A DNA stretch of 64,000 nucleotides, taken from assembly GCA_000432435.1 (NCBI GenBank), contig HF993135.1, forward strand, positions 20,374 to 84,373, given 5' to 3'. How positions within the stretch are numbered: the stretch's first letter is position 1; every line of letters starts with the position of its first letter. A model generated the notes under the pieces. The model was given only the letters and a program-made list of their open reading frames with translations. It did not search any database and was not told the origin of the DNA. The stretch is from Eubacterium sp. CAG:180. GTDB taxonomy: Bacteria > Bacillota > Clostridia > Oscillospirales > Acutalibacteraceae. A program made the translations under genes and the position numbers. This document shows positions 60,454-64,000 of the stretch, one piece after another.

Positions 60454-61009
60454 ATTTCGGCACCGTCTTTGTTATAACTACGGCGAGGGCGATTTTAAAC
60501 GCGTCCGGTATCAAAAACGGAACAACACATTTCATAAGGGCGGCCGCAAGTCCTATCGGTGCCGCTTTTTGCGCATAAACGACCATAAACCAAATCGTAC
60601 CGAAGGCATAGCAAGCCAAAAGTCCGAGAACCATTCCGAGGATTATCGCCCAAAGCTTTTTTCCGAAAATCGCCGTTATGAGCCAATAGATAAGTGCGGT
60701 GAATATAAATCCCATTATATATCCGCCGGTCACACCGAACAGCGTGCCTATGCCGCTTGAAAATCCCGCGAATACCGGGACTCCGACAGCTCCGAGTAAT
60801 ACATATATGAGAACGGACAAGGTTCCCCTTTTACCGCCGAGCAAGCCGACGGCGCAGAAAACACCGAAGGTCTGAAGCGTAAACGGCACTACCATGGGCA
60901 CCGAGATCCACGAACAAACGGCAATTATTACGGCAAATATCGCTATGTATACCATATCAAGCGTTTTTTGCCTGTTGCTTCTTTTAGCTTTAATTTCCTT
61001 TTCCGCCAT
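60434..61009 (-). CDS. bioY: Biotin ECF transporter substrate-binding subunit BioY
   Basis: A 191-residue protein with six membrane helices and the BioY pattern LQTFGVFCAVGLLGGKRGTL and GGYIMGFIFTALI. BioY binds biotin and works with a shared energy-coupling module encoded elsewhere. No bio genes are adjacent. A strong promoter with an overlapping palindrome precedes it, fitting repression by biotin or a related signal. Confidence 0.94.
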   Translation of the reverse strand: MAEKEIKAKRSNRQKTLDMVYIAIFAVIIAVCSWISVPMVVPFTLQTFGVFCAVGLLGGKRGTLSVLIYVLLGAVGVPVFAGFSSGIGTLFGVTGGYIMGFIFTALIYWLITAIFGKKLWAIILGMVLGLLACYAFGTIWFMVVYAQKAAPIGLAAALMKCVVPFLIPDAFKIALAVVITKTVPKYVKIFD

Positions 61010-61013
61010 AAAA

Positions 61014-61069
61014 ATACTCCTTTAAGCTGAAACTTAAAGGAGTATAACATTAACCGTTTTGATTGTCAA
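61014..61069 (-). promoter_or_regulatory. bioY promoter with a palindromic operator candidate
   Basis: The minus strand has TTGACA (61069-61064), 17 bases, TATACT (61046-61041). Positions 61014-61026 and 61033-61045 are perfect 13-base inverted arms (ATACTCCTTTAAG and CTTAAAGGAGTAT) over the -10 box, the start point and the ribosome site. It is not a classic BirA site; two ACC-ending half-site-like strings (ATTAACC, GTCAACC) lie in the spacer. Confidence 0.7.
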
Positions 61070-61077
61070 CCAAAAAA

Positions 61078-62811
61078 TCAGTCTTGGGTGACAATATATT
61101 TTTTGAGCATATCGCGAACCATCTGCTCAACCGTTTCCTTAACCTCGGAAACCGGAACCTTCTTGCTGACGGATTTGTCTCTTGTAACAACCTCGCAGAC
61201 ATTTTCAGCCATATTTCTGGGGCTCACTATTACTCTTACGGGAACACCGAGCAAGTCGGCGTCGGAGAACATTACGCCCGGACGCACGTTTCTGTCGTCA
61301 TATATGACCTCAACTCCGTCATTCTGCAAATCCTTGTAAAGGGAGTCGGCAAAGCTCTTGGCGTTTTCATCGTCGGAGCGAAGGCAGCAAAGATGAACCT
61401 GCCACGGTGCTATTGACATAGGCCAAATAGGACCGTATTCATCATGGTGAGCTTCACATACCGACGCAGCAAGTCTGCCGACGCCTATACCGTAGCAGCC
61501 CATTATGGGGTACTGCGCGTTGCCGTCCTTATCGAGGTATGTCATATTCATACTCTTTGTGTATTTTGTTCCGAGCTGGAATATGTTTCCTACCTCGATG
61601 CCGCGTGAAATTTTTATGGTATGCTTGCCGCAATTCGGGCAAATGCCGCCGGCGGTTATTTTGGCTACATCAACATATTCGGCATCGGGAACGTCGCGCT
61701 CCATACAAAGGCCTGTATAGTGATAGCCCTCTTTATTTGCGCCGCACGAGAGGTTGTTTGTGCCCTTAAGCGAGCTGTCATAAACAACTCTGAAGTCGCC
61801 GCTTAAATTACACGGACCGATAAATCCGGCTTTAAGACCGCACTCCTCCGTAATAACTCCGGGGTGGATATTTTCGCAAAGATAATTAGTAAGCTTGGTT
61901 TCGTTTACGTCGAGATCGCCTCTTATAAATACGACAACAAATTTGTCATCCGAATTCTGCTGGTACACAACGGCCTTACATGACTTTTCAAGCGGTGTTC
62001 CGAGGAAGGTGCAGATATCCTCTATTGTATGGATATTCGGTGTTTCGACAAGCTTCAGCTCCTCGTCGTCACCGTCCTTTTTGTTTTCCGTAATGCTCGC
62101 CGCTGCCTCCATGTTCGCTCTGTAATCACAATCGGAGCAGTATGCTATTGTATCCTCGCCTACCGGAGTTAAGAGCATATATTCATGCGAAACGCTGCCG
62201 CCCATCATACCTGAATCCGACTTTACGGCAACTACCTCCGGCAAGCCGGCACGTGCAAAAATGCGGTTATATGCTTCGTAGACCTCAGCGTAGTACTCCT
62301 CAAGATCCTCCTGCGAAGTATGGAAGGAATATGCGTCCTTCATGGTAAATTCACGAACACGGATAAGCCCTGCGCGCGGTCTTGCCTCGTCGCGGAACTT
62401 CGTCTGAATCTGATATATCATAAACGGGTATTTTGTATATGAATTTGCATACTCGCGAACAAGCTGCACCGACGCCTCCTCATGAGTCATACCGAGGACA
62501 AGACGAGCGTTATTACGGTCGGTAAAGCGCATAAGCTCGCTGCCGACGCTCTCATATCTGCCCGATTCGTCCCAAAGACTTGCGGGAAGCACTACCGGGA
62601 ATTTAACCTCCTGGCCGCCTACCTTATCCATCTCGTCGCGAAGTATATCCTCGATTTTACGGCATATACGGTTAAGCGGTGTATACTGCGAATAAATACC
62701 GTTAGCGACGCCCTTCATATATCCGCCGCGCAGCATCAGTGCGTGGCTGTCAATAACGCAGTCGGACGGCTTTTCTTTGAATCTCTCGCCTACGAGCTTA
62801 TCAAGTTTCAT
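61078..62811 (-). CDS. proS: Prolyl-tRNA synthetase
   Basis: A 577-residue bacterial-type ProRS. Class II motifs are seen: motif 2 in FRDEARPRAGLIRVREFTMKD and motif 3 in CYGIGVGRLAAS, with the editing insertion (about 220-400) and a C-terminal anticodon-binding domain. GGAGGA precedes the ATG. It is controlled by a T-box leader. Confidence 0.97.
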   Translation of the reverse strand: MKLDKLVGERFKEKPSDCVIDSHALMLRGGYMKGVANGIYSQYTPLNRICRKIEDILRDEMDKVGGQEVKFPVVLPASLWDESGRYESVGSELMRFTDRNNARLVLGMTHEEASVQLVREYANSYTKYPFMIYQIQTKFRDEARPRAGLIRVREFTMKDAYSFHTSQEDLEEYYAEVYEAYNRIFARAGLPEVVAVKSDSGMMGGSVSHEYMLLTPVGEDTIAYCSDCDYRANMEAAASITENKKDGDDEELKLVETPNIHTIEDICTFLGTPLEKSCKAVVYQQNSDDKFVVVFIRGDLDVNETKLTNYLCENIHPGVITEECGLKAGFIGPCNLSGDFRVVYDSSLKGTNNLSCGANKEGYHYTGLCMERDVPDAEYVDVAKITAGGICPNCGKHTIKISRGIEVGNIFQLGTKYTKSMNMTYLDKDGNAQYPIMGCYGIGVGRLAASVCEAHHDEYGPIWPMSIAPWQVHLCCLRSDDENAKSFADSLYKDLQNDGVEVIYDDRNVRPGVMFSDADLLGVPVRVIVSPRNMAENVCEVVTRDKSVSKKVPVSEVKETVEQMVRDMLKKYIVTQD

Positions 62812-62831
62812 ACATAATCCTCCGGTTCAAC

Positions 62832-63068
62832 AAAAAATAAATCCCGAACGAAGCCATAGCTTCATTCAGGACAAACTAACAAAATAGCCTGCGGTACCAC
62901 CTGTATTCGGAAAATCCGCTCTCATTTGTCTGTAACGGGACGCCCGCCGCGTTCTGCGCGGAGCTCAAAGACGGGTTCGATAATAACGCCGCAGGGCTTT
63001 CACCGACCGCCCGCTCTCTGAAGCGACAAATACTATCTACTGTTTCTCATCAACGCTTTTTTTATATC
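62832..63068 (-). promoter_or_regulatory. T-box riboswitch leader of proS
   Basis: The minus-strand leader carries the T-box core TGGTACCGC (62899-62891), a stem I region with AGAGAGC and GGTGAAAGCC, and a terminator (TCCTGAATGAAGC with GCTTCGTTCGGGA, then TTTATTTTTTG, 62872-62832). The specifier context reads GAA CCC GTC, so CCC for proline is the likely specifier codon. Uncharged tRNA-Pro would favour read-through. Confidence 0.93.
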
Positions 63069-63074
63069 TCGGAT

Positions 63075-63103
63075 ATTATACTTCCGCAAGCGCAATTTGT
63101 CAA
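63075..63103 (-). promoter_or_regulatory. Consensus promoter of proS
   Basis: The minus strand has TTGACA (63103-63098), 17 bases and TATAAT (63080-63075), both perfect. Confidence 0.9.
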
Positions 63104-63109
63104 ATCATA

Positions 63110-63823
63110 TCATTTCATCTCGGCTTTATCGGCCGTATTTTCGTTACTTTCGTTCTTTTTGCGCTTTTTGTCAACCGCGGCTTTAATTATTATCGCTATA
63201 ACCGCAACCGGAATGGCAAAAAGACATATGGTCATTATGAGCTTCATTGGGATATAATCATATATTTTGTCACCGAGAATCGTAAACAATATTACTCTCG
63301 GAGCAAGCCCCAGGAACGAAAACAAAATGTACTTTCCGAAATTATACTTACTGCTGCCGAGAAACAGGCTTACAAAATCAAGCGGAAACACGGTTATAAA
63401 GCGCATAAGGAAAACGGACGCGTCCTTTTTATTTTCCTGCATTTCAAGTATCTTTTTACCGTACTTTTGCTTTTGCATCATCTTATTTATATAATCGCCG
63501 CCGAGGAAAAGCCCGAAGAGGTATGACGCCGTAAATTCAACAAGTATTCCGGCGATATTCACAAGCACCGCCGTCAAAGGGGAAAATGCCATACCGACTG
63601 AAATATAGACGAGTGACGCCGGAATAACAAGCACAAGCCCCTTTACACAATATATCGCAAGAACCGACAATACGGCCGGCAAAAGCGACGGAGCCGCCGA
63701 AACAATTTCACGTACATCTATATTTACAAGCTCTTTATAGTTTATAAGCACAAAAACAAACACGGCCAACGCCACCGCTATTTTTGAAATCAGCTTTATC
63801 AGTTCTTTTTTATTTTCTTTCAT
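63110..63823 (-). CDS. VTT-domain (TVP38/TMEM64, DedA-like) membrane protein
   Basis: A 237-residue protein with about six membrane helices. The VTT region includes YISVGMAFSPLTAVLVNIAG and the motif MRFITVFPLDFVSLFLGSSKYNFGKY, typical of TVP38-type proteins, some of which move lipids between membrane leaflets. The C-terminus is basic and polar. It ends 7 bases upstream of the proS promoter on the same strand. Confidence 0.88.
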   Translation of the reverse strand: MKENKKELIKLISKIAVALAVFVFVLINYKELVNIDVREIVSAAPSLLPAVLSVLAIYCVKGLVLVIPASLVYISVGMAFSPLTAVLVNIAGILVEFTASYLFGLFLGGDYINKMMQKQKYGKKILEMQENKKDASVFLMRFITVFPLDFVSLFLGSSKYNFGKYILFSFLGLAPRVILFTILGDKIYDYIPMKLIMTICLFAIPVAVIAIIIKAAVDKKRKKNESNENTADKAEMK

Positions 63824-64000
63824 ATGCCGCTTTTCGCCTTCTTTTTTATAGCTTTAAACCAAGCGGAAGCGATGACCCTCGCGCCCGCGCGGAAACAACA
63901 GTAGTATACCACAGAAAAACGATTTGGCAAACAAAAAGAAAAAATATGTACAGAATTTTTTACAGCGGCGGCTGAACAGCTCACCCGGCATCGGCATATG
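63824..64000. other. Window end, nothing recognised
   Basis: About 180 bases upstream of the VTT gene. It should hold that gene's promoter, but I see no well-spaced SigA pair and no open frame with coding character. Confidence 0.4.

Overview
The window comes from a spore-forming, anaerobic, gut-type Firmicute of class Clostridia, probably Oscillospiraceae-like. The evidence is a gerA-type germinant receptor operon, a cotJABC spore-coat operon, a T-box in front of proS, the Gram-positive order SRP RNA-dnaX-ybaB-recR, and catabolic genes for L-fucose and sialic acid, the two terminal sugars of mucin glycans. Most genes lie on the minus strand. Species-level assignment is not possible from the sequence alone.

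Layout. 1-2.3 kb: a partial dGTPase-like HD hydrolase and a DUF4143 ATPase, next to a broken integrase tail that abuts the 3' end of ssrA (tmRNA). This looks like the edge of a decayed integrated element. 2.4-6.2 kb: ssrA, smpB, recR, ybaB, dnaX and SRP RNA. 6.2-13 kb: an SPFH/NfeD pair, an ABC-type export pair without its ATPase, a lipoprotein and a patatin. 13-18.5 kb: the L-fucose operon fucI-fucK-fucU-fucA with a divergent AraC-family regulator. 18.5-23.7 kb: an alkyltransferase-like protein, the gerA/B/C operon, and a DUF421-DUF4363 pair. 23.7-26.4 kb: sialic acid genes (ROK kinase, nanE, divergent nanA). 26.5-37.1 kb: a PASTA pseudokinase, membrane proteins, a GPH symporter, a GH31 glycosidase with an esterase, and a MATE pump behind a predicted translation-coupled attenuator. 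37.1-44.9 kb: a complete type II-A CRISPR-Cas locus (cas9-cas1-cas2-csn2, a five-spacer array, a divergent tracrRNA) followed directly by a membrane SWIM zinc-finger gene. 45-50.7 kb: cotJCBA, an orphan E2 acyltransferase, ridA-ilvA, and an M28 peptidase with membrane helices. 50.9-60 kb: a repeat-rich GH25 lysozyme, a second MATE pump, a nucleotidyltransferase-like protein, an EEP-family phosphodiesterase, and a divergent PLC-X / small protein / PHP operon. 60-64 kb: DUF1284, bioY with a palindromic operator candidate, proS with its T-box, and a VTT-family membrane protein.

The CRISPR locus is the richest part. Cas9 keeps all the nuclease residues I could check. The leader ends in ATTTGAG, the anchor used for spacer integration in type II-A systems. 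The predicted cas9 promoter lies beyond the divergent tracrRNA, so the cas9 mRNA leader would be antisense to the whole tracrRNA and would carry a repeat-like sequence. The array leader also holds an inverted copy of the repeat core. These two arrangements, the SWIM gene that can only be read from the array side, and the MATE attenuator are the best candidates for undescribed biology here. All functional statements are from reading the sequence; no database search was run.
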